From contig JAEWYE010000027.1 in the NCBI GenBank assembly GCA_023458755.1, positions 62,001 to 126,000 of the forward strand: 64,000 nt of DNA, in the 5' to 3' direction. The notes below the pieces were generated by a model, which was not told the DNA's origin, searched no databases, and was given only the letters and a program-made list of their open reading frames with translations. The position numbers and the translations under genes were made by a program. This DNA comes from Bacillota bacterium (GTDB taxonomy: Bacteria; Bacillota; Clostridia; Oscillospirales; Acutalibacteraceae). Of this stretch, positions 19,289 to 29,306 are shown one piece after another (within the stretch, counting starts at the first letter, position 1; every line of letters starts with the position of its first letter).

Positions 19289-20601
19289 GCATCAACGTAA
19301 TCGGTGCCGGATTGGCTGGCTGTGAGGCCGCGTGGCAGATCGCGCAGGCTGGTATTCCGGTTGAACTTTATGAAATGAAGCCGCAAAAGTTTTCTCCGGC
19401 GCATCACAGCCCGAATTTCGCGGAGCTGATTTGTTCGAACTCCCTTAAAGCGGATCGTGTAGAAAGCGCCGCCGGACTGCTCAAAGAAGAAATGCGCCGG
19501 CTCCATTCGCTTCTCATGCAATGTGCTGACCGCTGCCGCGTACCGGCGGGCGGAGCGCTTGCTGTTGACCGCGACATCTTTTCGGAGCTTGCGACCGAAG
19601 CAATCCGCAGTCATCCGCTTATTCATGTGAATCATGCCGAAGTGCATGATATTCCGGCGGACGGAATTACCGTTATCGCGACCGGCCCGCTTACCGCCGA
19701 CACACTGGCGGGCAGAATTTCGGAACTTTGCGGCGGCAGCCTCAGCTTTTTTGACGCGGCGGCTCCCATCGTCACGGCGGAAAGTTTGGACATGGAGTGC
19801 ATCTTTTCCGCTTCCCGTTATGATAAGGGTGATGATTCCGCATACCTGAACTGCCCGATGGACAAGGAGGAATACGAGCGTTTCTATGACGCGTTGGTTT
19901 CCGCCGAACGTGCGCCCGTTCATGATTTTGATGTGGCGAACCCAAAGGTGTATGAGGGTTGTATGCCGGTAGAAGTCATGGCGCAGCGCGGCAAGGATAC
20001 GCTTCGGTTCGGCCCGCTCAAACCGGTTGGACTGCGCAATCCCAAAACCGGACACCGCCCATGGGCGGTGGTGCAGCTTCGCCGTGAAAATCAGGAGGGT
20101 ACGCTCTATAATCTGGTCGGCTTTCAAACCAATTTAAAATTCGGCGAGCAAAAGCGCGTATTTGGCATAATACCGGGTTTACAGCATGCGGAGTTCATGC
20201 GGTACGGCGTTATGCACCGCAATACGTTTATCAATTCGCCGCTTGTGTTAAACAGCGATTTCAGCATGAAACAGCACCCAAATTTGTTTTTTGCGGGACA
20301 AATAACCGGGGTCGAGGGCTACATGGAATCCGCCGCATCCGGCATACTGGCGGGTATCAACGCGGTTCGGCGGTTGAACGGCAAAGAGCCGTTCACACTG
20401 ACTACGTACACCATGATCGGTGCATTGAGTGATTATGTCGCGAACAGCACAACGCCGCATTTTCAGCCGATGGGCGCAAATTTCGGAATCCTTCCGCCGC
20501 TTGAAATGCAGATACGCGATAAAAAGGAGCGCTATGCAGCCCTTGCGGAACGCGGACTGCAATCATTGGGACAAAGCCTGAATATACTCAATGCTTACTG
20601 A
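19285..20601 (+). CDS. trmFO: Methylenetetrahydrofolate-tRNA-(uracil-54-C5)-methyltransferase
   Basis: 438 residues. The FAD-binding loop is INVIGAGLAGCEAAWQIA, followed by the family signatures ELYEMKP, FAELICSNSLKAD and CPMDKEEYERFYDAL, and the second folate/FAD region GFQTNLKFGEQKRVF and FFAGQITGVEGYMESAASG. It makes ribothymidine-54 in tRNA using folate rather than S-adenosylmethionine, the usual route in Firmicutes. It is coupled to topA by a 4-base overlap. Confidence 0.96.
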
Positions 20602-20675
20602 AATTCAAAGCAATCATGATATAATAAAAAATCAAAAAATTCACTGATGAGAAATTAGTATAGGGTAAGGATTTT

Positions 20676-20697
20676 TGGCGCGCGGGAGCGCGCAATC
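20676..20697 (-). repeat. Fragment of repeat family B
   Basis: Only the core GGCGCGCGGGAGCGCGCAA is left, in inverted orientation, between trmFO and plsX. Confidence 0.65.
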
Positions 20698-20766
20698 GAT
20701 AAGAAGAGCGGAAAGTTTGCAATATAAGAATTACCAATAAATTTTTTTATAAAGGGGTTGTTGGAT

Positions 20767-21777
20767 GTGAAAATTATAGTGGATGCCTTCGGGGGCGACA
20801 ATGCACCGCTGGAAATCATGAAGGGCTGCGAAATGGCAGTCAAAGAACTGGATGTTGACATCATGCTGACCGGCAAAGAAGATGTCATCCGCAAAGTCGC
20901 AAAAGAAAATGAAATTTCTCTGGAGCGCATGCAGATTGTAGACGCGCCGGATGTAATTACCATGGAAGACAGCGCAAGTGATGTCATGAAGGCAAAGAAC
21001 AAGTGCTCTATGGCAGAGGGACTTCGCCGCCTTGCCGCGGACGAAGGTGACGCCTTTATTTCTGCCGGAAACAGCGGTGCACTGGTTGTGGGGGCAACTC
21101 ATACCGTAAAGCGCATTAAGGGCATCAAGCGCGTTGCGTTTGCTCCGATAATGCCGAAGGATAAGGGCTTTTTCATGCTGATTGACGGCGGTGCCAACAT
21201 TGAGTGCACCCCGCAGATGCTCCAGCAGTTCGGTATTATGGGTTCGGCTTACATGGAACACGTGATGGAAATCAAAAAACCGCGCGTTGCGCTTGCCAAT
21301 ATCGGTACGGAAGACCACAAGGGCGGTGAACTCCAGCATCAGGCGTTTGCCCTGCTGAAATCGACCGATTTAAATTTCATCGGCAATATTGAAGCGCGCG
21401 ACATTCCTGCCGATGCGGGTGATGTCATTGTCTCCGACGGCTTTACCGGCAATGTGATTTTAAAATTGTATGAAGGTGTTGCCATGACACTTATGAACAA
21501 GATCAAAGATATTTTCATGGCGAGCGTTTCCAACAAAATTGCGGCGGCAATTGTGCTGAAAGATATGAAAAAGCTGAAAAAGGCAATGGATTATAACGAG
21601 TACGGCGGCGCGCCGATCATGGGCTGCGCAAAGCCGGTGTTCAAAGCGCATGGCAGTGCCAAGGCAAAAACATTCTATAATGCGCTTCGCCTTACCAAAG
21701 CGTATGTCGCAGGTGATGTAATCGGTGAAATTTCCCGTTCTGTCGCCGAATTTGATAAAGACGACAGTGCCGAATAA
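20767..21777 (+). CDS. plsX: Phosphate acyltransferase PlsX
   Basis: 336 residues from GTG 20767, spaced 9 bases after AAAGGGG. Two TTG codons nearer the ribosome-binding site would add three residues. The protein then begins MKIIVDAFGGDNAP, the typical PlsX N-terminus. Further signatures are ISAGNSGALVVGAT, LIDGGANIECTP, NIGTEDHKGG and VSDGFTGNVILK. PlsX converts acyl-ACP to acyl-phosphate for PlsY at the membrane, the first step of phospholipid synthesis. Usually fabD/fabG or acpP lie beside it; here the next gene is rnc, and no acpP is present between them. Confidence 0.96.
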   Translation: MKIIVDAFGGDNAPLEIMKGCEMAVKELDVDIMLTGKEDVIRKVAKENEISLERMQIVDAPDVITMEDSASDVMKAKNKCSMAEGLRRLAADEGDAFISAGNSGALVVGATHTVKRIKGIKRVAFAPIMPKDKGFFMLIDGGANIECTPQMLQQFGIMGSAYMEHVMEIKKPRVALANIGTEDHKGGELQHQAFALLKSTDLNFIGNIEARDIPADAGDVIVSDGFTGNVILKLYEGVAMTLMNKIKDIFMASVSNKIAAAIVLKDMKKLKKAMDYNEYGGAPIMGCAKPVFKAHGSAKAKTFYNALRLTKAYVAGDVIGEISRSVAEFDKDDSAE

Positions 21778-21811
21778 ATGACTTTCAGCTAACAGCAAAA
21801 GGATGACGATC

Positions 21812-22489
21812 ATGATCAATGAATTTGAAGAAAAGCTGGGTTATCATTTTAAAAATCCCTCCTACCTTGCCACAGCGCTCACACATTCATCCTATGCGAA
21901 CGAAAATAAGTCCGCAGGGTGCAGCAACGAGCGTTTGGAATTTTTGGGCGACTCCGTGCTTGGCGTGGTAGTCGCGGATTATTTATACAAAAATTACCCC
22001 AATATGCCGGAGGGCGACCTTACCAAAAACCGCGCCGCGTTGGTGTGCGAAAAGGCCTGCTGTAATTTTTCACGGCAGATCGGTGTGGGGGATTATCTGC
22101 GTCTTAGCCATGGGGAGCAAAACTCCGGCGGACGCACCCGTTCCTCCATTCTGGCGGACGCCTTTGAAGCGATTATTGCCGCTATTTATATGGACAGCGG
22201 CATGGAGGAAGCGCGCGCCTTTATTCTGCGCTTTGTAAAACCGATGATTCAAATGTCAAAGCCGAAGGCGTTTAAAGATTACAAGACTTCTTTGCAGGAG
22301 ATTATTCAGCAGAATCCCGAAGAACACTTGGAGTATGTCTTGACCGGCGAAAGCGGCCCCGACCACAACAAGCATTTTACGGTTGAGGTTCATCTGAACA
22401 GCAACGTGATCGGCAAGGGCGGCGGACGCAGCAAAAAAGAGGCTGAACAGCAGGCCGCACGCGAAGCGTTGGAGTTGATGGGCTATTGA
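21812..22489 (+). CDS. rnc: Ribonuclease III
   Basis: 225 residues from ATG 21812 after AAAGGATG. An ATG at 21803 lies in the ribosome-binding site. The RNase III signature NERLEFLGDSVLG carries the catalytic acidic residues, with DAFEAIIAAIYMDSG as the second acidic cluster. A double-stranded-RNA-binding domain (about 157-225) ends KKEAEQQAAREALELMG. It processes rRNA precursors and structured RNAs. The stop overlaps the TTG start of the next gene. Confidence 0.96.
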   Translation: MINEFEEKLGYHFKNPSYLATALTHSSYANENKSAGCSNERLEFLGDSVLGVVVADYLYKNYPNMPEGDLTKNRAALVCEKACCNFSRQIGVGDYLRLSHGEQNSGGRTRSSILADAFEAIIAAIYMDSGMEEARAFILRFVKPMIQMSKPKAFKDYKTSLQEIIQQNPEEHLEYVLTGESGPDHNKHFTVEVHLNSNVIGKGGGRSKKEAEQQAAREALELMGY

Positions 22490-23487
22490 AGCATGCGAAT
22501 GTAGCAATTTTTGTGCCGCATAACGGCTGTCCGCACCAGTGCAGCTTTTGTAACCAGAGGAGCATTACCGGTCAGCAGACACAGCCTGACCCGCAGGATG
22601 TTTTAGCCGCTGTGCAAATTGCGAAAAGCAGCATGGGGGAGCAGACGCATGGGGCGGAAATTGCCTTTTTCGGCGGAAGCTTTACCGCCATTGAACGCGG
22701 CTATATGTGCGCCCTGCTTCAGGCGGCCGCGCCTTTTGTAAAAGATCACACATTCGCGGGCATCCGCATTTCCACCCGACCGGATGCCATTGACAGTGAA
22801 ATTCTTTCTTTGCTGAAAGAATACGGTGTCACCTCCATCGAGCTTGGCGCACAAAGTATGGACGATTCCGTTCTTACGCTCAATCAGCGCGGACATACAG
22901 CCGAACAGGTACGCGAAGCGTCAAAGAAGATTCAAAGTTATGGCTTTTCACTCGGCTTGCAGATGATGACAGGGCTTTACGGCGACACACCGAATGGCGC
23001 GAGAGAAACGGCGAGACAGCTTGCCGCTTTACATCCGGATACCGTGCGCATTTACCCAACCATCACCATGCGGGGCACCGATTTGGCGGAAAAATACCAA
23101 TCCGGTGTTTATCAGCCAATGCCGTTGGAAGATACGGTTGCGCTTTGTGCGGATTTGCTTGATTTTTTTGAGAAACAGCAAATCAAGGTGATCCGGCTTG
23201 GCCTGCACAGTACCCCGGAACTGGAACGGGACATGCTTGCCGGGCCGTGGCATCCCGCCTTTCGTGAGCTTTGCGACAGCCGGCGCATCATGAACCGTAT
23301 ACTCGCGTATTGCAAAGAGCACCGCGTTCCACAGGGGGAGATTACGGTTTACGTAAATCCCGCCTGCATTTCAAAAGCGGTCGGGCAGAGCAAAAGCAAC
23401 TTGAAAAAGCTGCGGGAACTGGGGTATACGGCTCAGGTCAAACCCGATGTTGCACTAAACGACTTGGAATTTTATATCAAAGCGTAA
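22486..23487 (+). CDS. Radical SAM protein, Elp3-like without acetyltransferase domain
   Basis: 333 residues from TTG 22486, which overlaps the rnc stop. GGAG lies 11 bases upstream. Residues 15-22 give the radical SAM cluster CPHQCSFC, followed by FFGGSFTAI and the S-adenosylmethionine-binding ISTRPDAID and IELGAQS. These motifs match the Elp3/YhcC-type radical SAM group. The C-terminus lacks a GNAT domain, so it is not a full Elp3. It sits between rnc and smc, a position held by this family in many Clostridia. A tRNA-modification role is possible but unproven. Confidence 0.85.
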   Translation: MKHANVAIFVPHNGCPHQCSFCNQRSITGQQTQPDPQDVLAAVQIAKSSMGEQTHGAEIAFFGGSFTAIERGYMCALLQAAAPFVKDHTFAGIRISTRPDAIDSEILSLLKEYGVTSIELGAQSMDDSVLTLNQRGHTAEQVREASKKIQSYGFSLGLQMMTGLYGDTPNGARETARQLAALHPDTVRIYPTITMRGTDLAEKYQSGVYQPMPLEDTVALCADLLDFFEKQQIKVIRLGLHSTPELERDMLAGPWHPAFRELCDSRRIMNRILAYCKEHRVPQGEITVYVNPACISKAVGQSKSNLKKLRELGYTAQVKPDVALNDLEFYIKA

Positions 23488-23581
23488 CTTATTTATCTGC
23501 GGAGACACCTCTCCGTAAGGGTTACATACCATGCAACCCTGAAATATGAATATTCAAATACATAATAAAGCAGGTGTAAGT

Positions 23582-26500
23582 GTGCTGCTAAAATCTTTGG
23601 AGCTGCAAGGCTTTAAAACCTTTCCGGATAAAACTACATTAAGCTATGACAAGGGCATCACAGCGGTGGTGGGGCCGAACGGCAGCGGGAAAAGCAATAT
23701 CAGCGACGCTGTACGCTGGGTGCTGGGCGAACAGTCCACCCGTACCCTCCGCTGCTCCAAAATGGAAGATGTTGTGTTCAACGGTACACCAACCCGCAAA
23801 TCGCAGGGATTTGCCGAAGTCACCCTCACCATTGATAATTCCGAACGCCAGCTTCCTTTTGACAACGATACGGTTGCGGTCACGCGCCGCTATTACCGTT
23901 CCGGTGAAAGCGAATATCTTATCAATAAAGTTGCCGTTCGTTTAAAGGATATCAACGAGCTGTTCATGGATACCGGCTTGGGACGTGACGGCTATTCCAT
24001 TATTGGACAGGGTAAAATTGACAGCATCGTTGCCGCCCGCAGTGAAGACAGGCGTGAAATTTTCGAGGAAGCCGCCGGAATTTCCCGTTTCCGCTACCGC
24101 AAAGAGGAATCCGAACGCCGTTTGGCGCAGTCCGAAGATAACTTATTGCGCCTGCGCGACATTCTTACCGAACTCGAAGACCGTGTCGGCCCGCTCAAAG
24201 AGCAGGCGGAAAAAGCGGAAAAATACTTGGAATACGCGGGTGAAAAGCGCACGCTCGAAATCGGACTTTGGGTAAATACCCTCAATCGCTCCGGCAAAAT
24301 TCTGCGTGAGCATGACGATAAAATTCTCATTGCAAAAAACCAGCATGACGAAGCTGAACAGCAGTTAAACGACATCAACACGCAGATTGAGCAGACGTTT
24401 GCAAAGGGCAACGAATGTACCGCAAAAATGGACGAAGTGCGTTCGGAAGCCGCCAAATTGGAAGAAACCGCCGCGCAAAAAGAAAGCGAAGTTTCCGTTC
24501 TTGAAAACGATATCAGCCATAACAGTCAGAACATTGAACGTATTCGCCACGAAATGGAGCAGGCCGCACTTTCCGGGCAGGATATGGACAACCAAATCGC
24601 CGAAAAACAGGCGGAGATTCTGGAAAAAGAGCAGCTGGTAAAAAGTAAACAGGATGAATTTGATGCCCGTACGCAGGAGTTGGAAAACTTAAAACAGGGC
24701 ATGTCGGATTCCGGCAGCGAAATCAATACTTACACCGCCCGCCTTGCACAGCTTACCGCAAGCGGTTCCGATGCGAAAGTAGCCGCCATGACGGCCGCAT
24801 CCTCTATGAACGAAATTACCCTTCGTCTGTCCGCGGTAGCCGAAACACTTACCGCAAGGCAAAAGCAGGCGGATAAACTGAAAAGTACGTCAGACGATTT
24901 AAAAACCATGCTTGCCGATACCGACGATAAAATCACCGGTCTGCAAAATGCCGTAAAAGGCTACGAAATGCGCCTCAATTCCCGCCGTCAGCGCGTAGAA
25001 ACCTTTAAACAGCAAAGTGACAAATGCAATTTGGATGTGCAGGAGCAGGAGCGCCGAGCTCATCTATTGGAAGAGTTGGAACGCAATCTGGAAGGCTTTA
25101 ACCAAAGTGTCAAAACCGTCATGAAGGAATCTTCACGCGGTACGCTCAGCGGTATTCACGGCCCGGTTTCGCGTTTGATTACCGTCCCGAACGAGTACGC
25201 GGTTGCCATTGAAATCGCGCTCGGCGCCGCCATGCAGAACATTGTGGTCGGTACGGAACAGGATGCCAAGCACGCGATTCAATTGCTCAAACAGCGCGAC
25301 AGCGGGCGTGCGACCTTTCTGCCGCTTTCCACTATTGGCGGCAATGTCCTGAATGAAAACGGCTTGGATGAATGCCCCGGTTTTGTTGGCATTGCGGGCC
25401 AGCTTTGCAACTGTGAGGAACGCTATAAAGGCGTGCTGAACTCTCTGCTTGGCCGCATCGCAGTCGTTGAAGATTTGGACAGCGCAGTCGCCATCGCGAA
25501 ACGCTATCACTATAAATTCCGTATTGTAACGCTCGACGGTCAGGTTGTTAACGCGGGCGGTTCGCTTACCGGCGGTTCGCTTGCACGCAATTCCGGACTA
25601 TTGAGCCGTGCTTCCGAAATAGAGCGCATTAAGGCGCAGGTTTCCACACTGAAAATTAAAGCACAGCAGGCGGCAAACGCGCTCAAAACCGCAATTGAGG
25701 ATGCCGCGGCGGCTGAAGCAGCGCTGAACGGCTCGAAAGGTGAGCTTGCCGGTGCGCAGGAAGAGCGTGTGAAAATCAACGCCGAGTACACCCATACTCT
25801 TGCGGACTTAAATACCGCAAACGCAAATATTGAAGAATATAAGGCGGAGAACAGTACTGCGAACGCACGCTTAAATGATTTAATGACCGCACAGAAGGAA
25901 GCGGAGCAGAAATCGCTGCAAATTGCGGAAGAAATCACGCAGGTACAGCTGCAGCTCAGCAAAATCAGCGGAAGCCGCGAAGAACTCAGTCAAAAATGCG
26001 ACGAACTCGCGCAAGTTTTGCAGGATCTGCGGTTTGCCTCTCTTTCGGCGCAAAAGGATATGGAATCCCTGCAAGCCGGAATCCGCGAGATTGAACGCCG
26101 CAAGCTGGAACATGCCGACCGCAGGGAATCTCTGCAAAATGAAATCAAAGCGGTCGAAGCAACCACTGCCATGCTCACCGTGCAGATTGATAATTTAAAA
26201 AATCAGGCGGAAAATCTGCGTAAATCCGCGCAGGAATCCAAGAATACCATAGAAGAGCTCAATAACCGGCGTATGGAGTATGAGCGCCTTTCCGTGGAAC
26301 TGCGTGCCAAAGAGCGTGAAAAGTCCAGTGAGCGTGAAACAATCGGTCATGACCTTGCCAGACTGGAAGAACGCAAAGACAATCTGCAAAAGGAATATGA
26401 TGAAATAATCAGCCGCCTTTGGGAAGAATATGAACTTACACGCCGTGAAGCGGAAGAAACCGGCGCGCATATTGAAGATGTGCCGAAGGCGCAAAAGCGT

Positions 26501-27157
26501 TTAGCCGAGCTGAAGAATAAAATCAAGGCGCTGGGTTCCGTCAATGTCGCCGCCGTGGAGGAATATAAAGAAGTTTCCGAGCGGTATGAATTTATGACGA
26601 AACAAGTAAACGACGTGGAAAAATCGCGTGAAGAGCTCAAAAAATTAATCGGCGATTTGACCCATCAAATGCGCGATTTGTTCCTCACACGTTTTCAGCA
26701 GATAAACGAAAATTTCACGCAGACCTTTAAAGAACTGTTTGGCGGCGGAACCGCTGACTTAGCACTGAGTGATCCGGAGAATATTCTGAACTGCGGCATT
26801 GATATTTCGGTTCAGCCGCCGGGCAAAATTGTCGCGCATCTGGAAGCTCTATCCGGCGGTGAAAAAGCGTTGGTTGCCATCGCGCTTTATTTCGCCATCA
26901 TGAAGGTAAACCCGCCGCCGTTCTGTGTACTGGATGAAATCGAAGCCGCGCTTGACGACGTTAATGTCAGCCGCTTCGCCGCTTATCTGCGCCGCATGAA
27001 CCCAAACACGCAGTTCATTGTCATTACGCACCGCCGCGGCACCATGGAAGAGGCGGACGTTCTTTACGGCGTAACCATGCAGGATGAGGGCGTTTCCAAA
27101 CTGCTCGAACTGCATGTAAACGAAATCGAACAAAAACTCGGCATGAAGCAGCAATAA
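23582..27157 (+). CDS. smc: Chromosome segregation protein SMC
   Basis: 1191 residues from GTG 23582, aligned to the usual SMC start (LKSLELQGFKTFPDKT). An ATG at 23546 would add 12 residues without a good ribosome-binding site. N-terminal Walker A is GPNGSGKSN. Long coiled coils (about 170-500 and 670-1030) flank a hinge with GIHGPVSRLITVP. The C-terminal ABC signature LSGGEKALVAIALYFAI and Walker B PPFCVLDEIEAALDD complete the ATPase head. It works with ScpA/ScpB, not in this window, to compact and separate chromosomes. It precedes ftsY, the standard Firmicute order. Confidence 0.96.
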   Translation: MLLKSLELQGFKTFPDKTTLSYDKGITAVVGPNGSGKSNISDAVRWVLGEQSTRTLRCSKMEDVVFNGTPTRKSQGFAEVTLTIDNSERQLPFDNDTVAVTRRYYRSGESEYLINKVAVRLKDINELFMDTGLGRDGYSIIGQGKIDSIVAARSEDRREIFEEAAGISRFRYRKEESERRLAQSEDNLLRLRDILTELEDRVGPLKEQAEKAEKYLEYAGEKRTLEIGLWVNTLNRSGKILREHDDKILIAKNQHDEAEQQLNDINTQIEQTFAKGNECTAKMDEVRSEAAKLEETAAQKESEVSVLENDISHNSQNIERIRHEMEQAALSGQDMDNQIAEKQAEILEKEQLVKSKQDEFDARTQELENLKQGMSDSGSEINTYTARLAQLTASGSDAKVAAMTAASSMNEITLRLSAVAETLTARQKQADKLKSTSDDLKTMLADTDDKITGLQNAVKGYEMRLNSRRQRVETFKQQSDKCNLDVQEQERRAHLLEELERNLEGFNQSVKTVMKESSRGTLSGIHGPVSRLITVPNEYAVAIEIALGAAMQNIVVGTEQDAKHAIQLLKQRDSGRATFLPLSTIGGNVLNENGLDECPGFVGIAGQLCNCEERYKGVLNSLLGRIAVVEDLDSAVAIAKRYHYKFRIVTLDGQVVNAGGSLTGGSLARNSGLLSRASEIERIKAQVSTLKIKAQQAANALKTAIEDAAAAEAALNGSKGELAGAQEERVKINAEYTHTLADLNTANANIEEYKAENSTANARLNDLMTAQKEAEQKSLQIAEEITQVQLQLSKISGSREELSQKCDELAQVLQDLRFASLSAQKDMESLQAGIREIERRKLEHADRRESLQNEIKAVEATTAMLTVQIDNLKNQAENLRKSAQESKNTIEELNNRRMEYERLSVELRAKEREKSSERETIGHDLARLEERKDNLQKEYDEIISRLWEEYELTRREAEETGAHIEDVPKAQKRLAELKNKIKALGSVNVAAVEEYKEVSERYEFMTKQVNDVEKSREELKKLIGDLTHQMRDLFLTRFQQINENFTQTFKELFGGGTADLALSDPENILNCGIDISVQPPGKIVAHLEALSGGEKALVAIALYFAIMKVNPPPFCVLDEIEAALDDVNVSRFAAYLRRMNPNTQFIVITHRRGTMEEADVLYGVTMQDEGVSKLLELHVNEIEQKLGMKQQ

Positions 27158-27215
27158 CATGGCGTGCGAACTATGCCGCTTATGATTTTTTACTTGATAC
27201 AGCAAGGAGGCAAAC

Positions 27216-28124
27216 ATGGGTTTTTTCGACAAGATAAAAGAAGGCTTAAAAAAGACAAGGGATAATATCAGCGGACAAATTACCGGTATGCTCAATTCAT
27301 TCACATCGATTGACGAGTCGCTTTTTGAGGAACTGGAAGAACTGCTGGTCATGGGGGATGTCGGCATCAACACAGCCGGACATATTTGTGATTCCCTTCG
27401 CCAACAGGTAAAACAGCAGGGTGTGAAAGACCCGCAGATGATTTCCACTATGCTGCGCGATACCGTAGCGGATATGATGCGCGGCGACGAAGAACTGCAT
27501 ATCGGTACACAGCCATCCGTTATTCTGGTAATCGGTGTAAACGGTGTGGGCAAAACAACCACCATCGGAAAAATCGCTTCTAAACTGACCAAAGAGGGCA
27601 AGCACGTGATTCTCGGTGCTGCGGATACCTTCCGCGCCGCCGCAATCGAACAGCTTCAGGTGTGGGCAGACCGCGCGGGCGTGGACATGATTAAGCAGTC
27701 CGAAGGTTCCGACCCGGCGGCAGTCGTGTTTGACACTATCGCGGCGGCAAAGGCGCGCAAGGCGGATGTCATAATTTGTGACACGGCGGGCAGACTGCAC
27801 AATAAAAAGAATTTAATGGATGAGCTTTCTAAAATCAGCCGCGTCATTGACCGCGAACTGCCGGGCTGTGACAAAGAAGTTCTGTTGGTATTAGATGCAA
27901 CCACGGGACAAAACGCGGTGAATCAGGCACGTGAATTCAAAAACGCGGCGGGTATTACCGGCATTGTGCTTACCAAGCTGGACGGTACCGCGCGCGGCGG
28001 TGTTGTTATTGCCATCCGTGAGGATTTGAAAATTCCGGTGAAATTTATCGGCGTGGGTGAACAGGTGGATGATTTACAGCCGTTCAACGCGGATGATTTT
28101 GCAAAAGCACTGTTTGAGAAATAG
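27216..28124 (+). CDS. ftsY: Signal recognition particle receptor FtsY
   Basis: 302 residues, ATG after AAGGAGGC. The N-domain helices (1-90) lead to the SRP GTPase G-domain with GVNGVGKTTTIGKIA, DTFRAAAIEQL, DTAGRLHNKKNLM, TKLDGTARGG and FIGVGEQVDDLQPF. It lacks the long acidic A-domain of E. coli FtsY, as is normal for Firmicutes. It docks the ribosome-SRP complex to the Sec translocon at the membrane. Confidence 0.97.
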   Translation: MGFFDKIKEGLKKTRDNISGQITGMLNSFTSIDESLFEELEELLVMGDVGINTAGHICDSLRQQVKQQGVKDPQMISTMLRDTVADMMRGDEELHIGTQPSVILVIGVNGVGKTTTIGKIASKLTKEGKHVILGAADTFRAAAIEQLQVWADRAGVDMIKQSEGSDPAAVVFDTIAAAKARKADVIICDTAGRLHNKKNLMDELSKISRVIDRELPGCDKEVLLVLDATTGQNAVNQAREFKNAAGITGIVLTKLDGTARGGVVIAIREDLKIPVKFIGVGEQVDDLQPFNADDFAKALFEK

Positions 28125-28145
28125 ATGTTTGGAGGCGAGTTAGGT

Positions 28146-28724
28146 TTGACTTTTGTCATTGCAACACATAATGCACATAAATTGGCGGAGTTGGAGCGGA
28201 TTTTAGCACCCCTGCATATCGATGTGACAACCGCGGAACTTGATGAGGTGGAGGAAACCGGAACTACCTTCGCGCAGAATGCTTTTTTAAAAGCGGATGC
28301 CGCCTGCAAACAAACAGGACTTCCCGCTGTTGCGGATGATTCCGGTTTGATGGTAGACGCTTTAAGCGGTGCGCCGGGTGTCTATTCCGCGCGTTACGCG
28401 GGTGAAGGCGCAACGGACAGCCAGCGTATCGAAAAGCTGCTGAATGCGCTCAGGGATGTTCCGCAGGAACAGCGCACCGCGCGTTTTGTCAGCTCCATCT
28501 GCTGTGTGTTTCCAAACGGTCAAACCGTTACCGCCGAGGGTGACTGTCCCGGCAGCATCGCGTTTGCACCCGCCGGAAACGGCGGTTTCGGCTATGATCC
28601 GGTGTTTTTGGTCAACGGCAAGACTTTTGCCGAATTCACAGCGCAGGAAAAGGATGAAATCAGTCATCGCGGCAAGGCACTTCGCCTTTTTGCGGAAAAA
28701 CTTCAAAAATCCGGTCTTGTATAA
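28146..28724 (+). CDS. rdgB: Non-canonical purine NTP pyrophosphatase (RdgB/HAM1)
   Basis: 192 residues from TTG 28146, ten bases after GGAGG. The ATG at 28125 comes before this ribosome-binding site and is rejected. It begins TFVIATHNAHKLAEL, and contains FAQNAFLKADAACKQTGLPAVADDSGL, GVYSARYAG and GNGGFGYDPVFL. It hydrolyses ITP, XTP and dITP to monophosphates to keep them out of nucleic acids. It starts 21 bases after ftsY and is probably in the same operon. Confidence 0.95.
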   Translation: MTFVIATHNAHKLAELERILAPLHIDVTTAELDEVEETGTTFAQNAFLKADAACKQTGLPAVADDSGLMVDALSGAPGVYSARYAGEGATDSQRIEKLLNALRDVPQEQRTARFVSSICCVFPNGQTVTAEGDCPGSIAFAPAGNGGFGYDPVFLVNGKTFAEFTAQEKDEISHRGKALRLFAEKLQKSGLV

Positions 28725-28770
28725 TATATATTTATAAGAATATTTATTACAAGAAAGTATTTTATAACCC

Positions 28771-28825
28771 ATCTCCCTTGCTAAAGGGAGCAATCGCTGC
28801 GGCGACACCGCAGTGACAGAGAGAT
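28771..28825 (+). repeat. Dispersed repeat family A, copy 3
   Basis: ATCTCCCTTGCTAAAGGGAG, then CAATCGCTGCGGCGACACCG and CAGTGACAGAGAGA. It lies between rdgB and the YhbY gene inside an otherwise compact operon. Confidence 0.85.
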
Positions 28826-28879
28826 ACGTTCCTATTCCGTAATAAAATTTTCTATAATTAAAATTAAAGGAGCAACTAT

Positions 28880-29188
28880 ATGCTTACCAGTAAACAGCGA
28901 TCACACCTTCGTGGTTTGGCAAATCCCATTGATACCATTTTAATGGTTGGCAAGGGCGGTATGAGCGAGGATATTACTAAGCAGGCAGACGGGGCGCTTA
29001 CCGCACGTGAACTCATAAAGGGCAAGGTGCTGGAAACCGCGCCGCTTTCACCGAAAGAGGCCGCCGAACAGCTTGCGGGGCTTACCGGTTCCGAGGTCGT
29101 GCAGGTAATCGGCACAAAATTTGTGCTGTACCGTAAAAACGAAAAGGAACCTAAAATTGTACTTCCCAAACCGGCCAAAAAGAGTTAA
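28880..29188 (+). CDS. YhbY-family RNA-binding protein (CRM domain)
   Basis: 102 residues, ATG after AAAGGAGC. A single CRM domain: LTSKQRSHLRGLAN, MVGKGGMSEDI (the GxxG-type loop), then TARELIKGKVLE and GSEVVQVIGTKFVLYRKN. E. coli YhbY associates with pre-50S particles. In Firmicutes the gene often lies by nadD and yqeK, as here, which supports a ribosome-assembly role. Confidence 0.92.
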   Translation: MLTSKQRSHLRGLANPIDTILMVGKGGMSEDITKQADGALTARELIKGKVLETAPLSPKEAAEQLAGLTGSEVVQVIGTKFVLYRKNEKEPKIVLPKPAKKS

Positions 29189-29306
29189 GATAAAATTAGA
29201 AGTATTTTGCGGTCAATGACCGCAACTCTGAAAGCAAAGCCATTTCCGCAGAAATTCGGTTTTGCTGTTCATAGAACTTTGTATCTGCGAAGAAATGGAA
29301 CTTATC

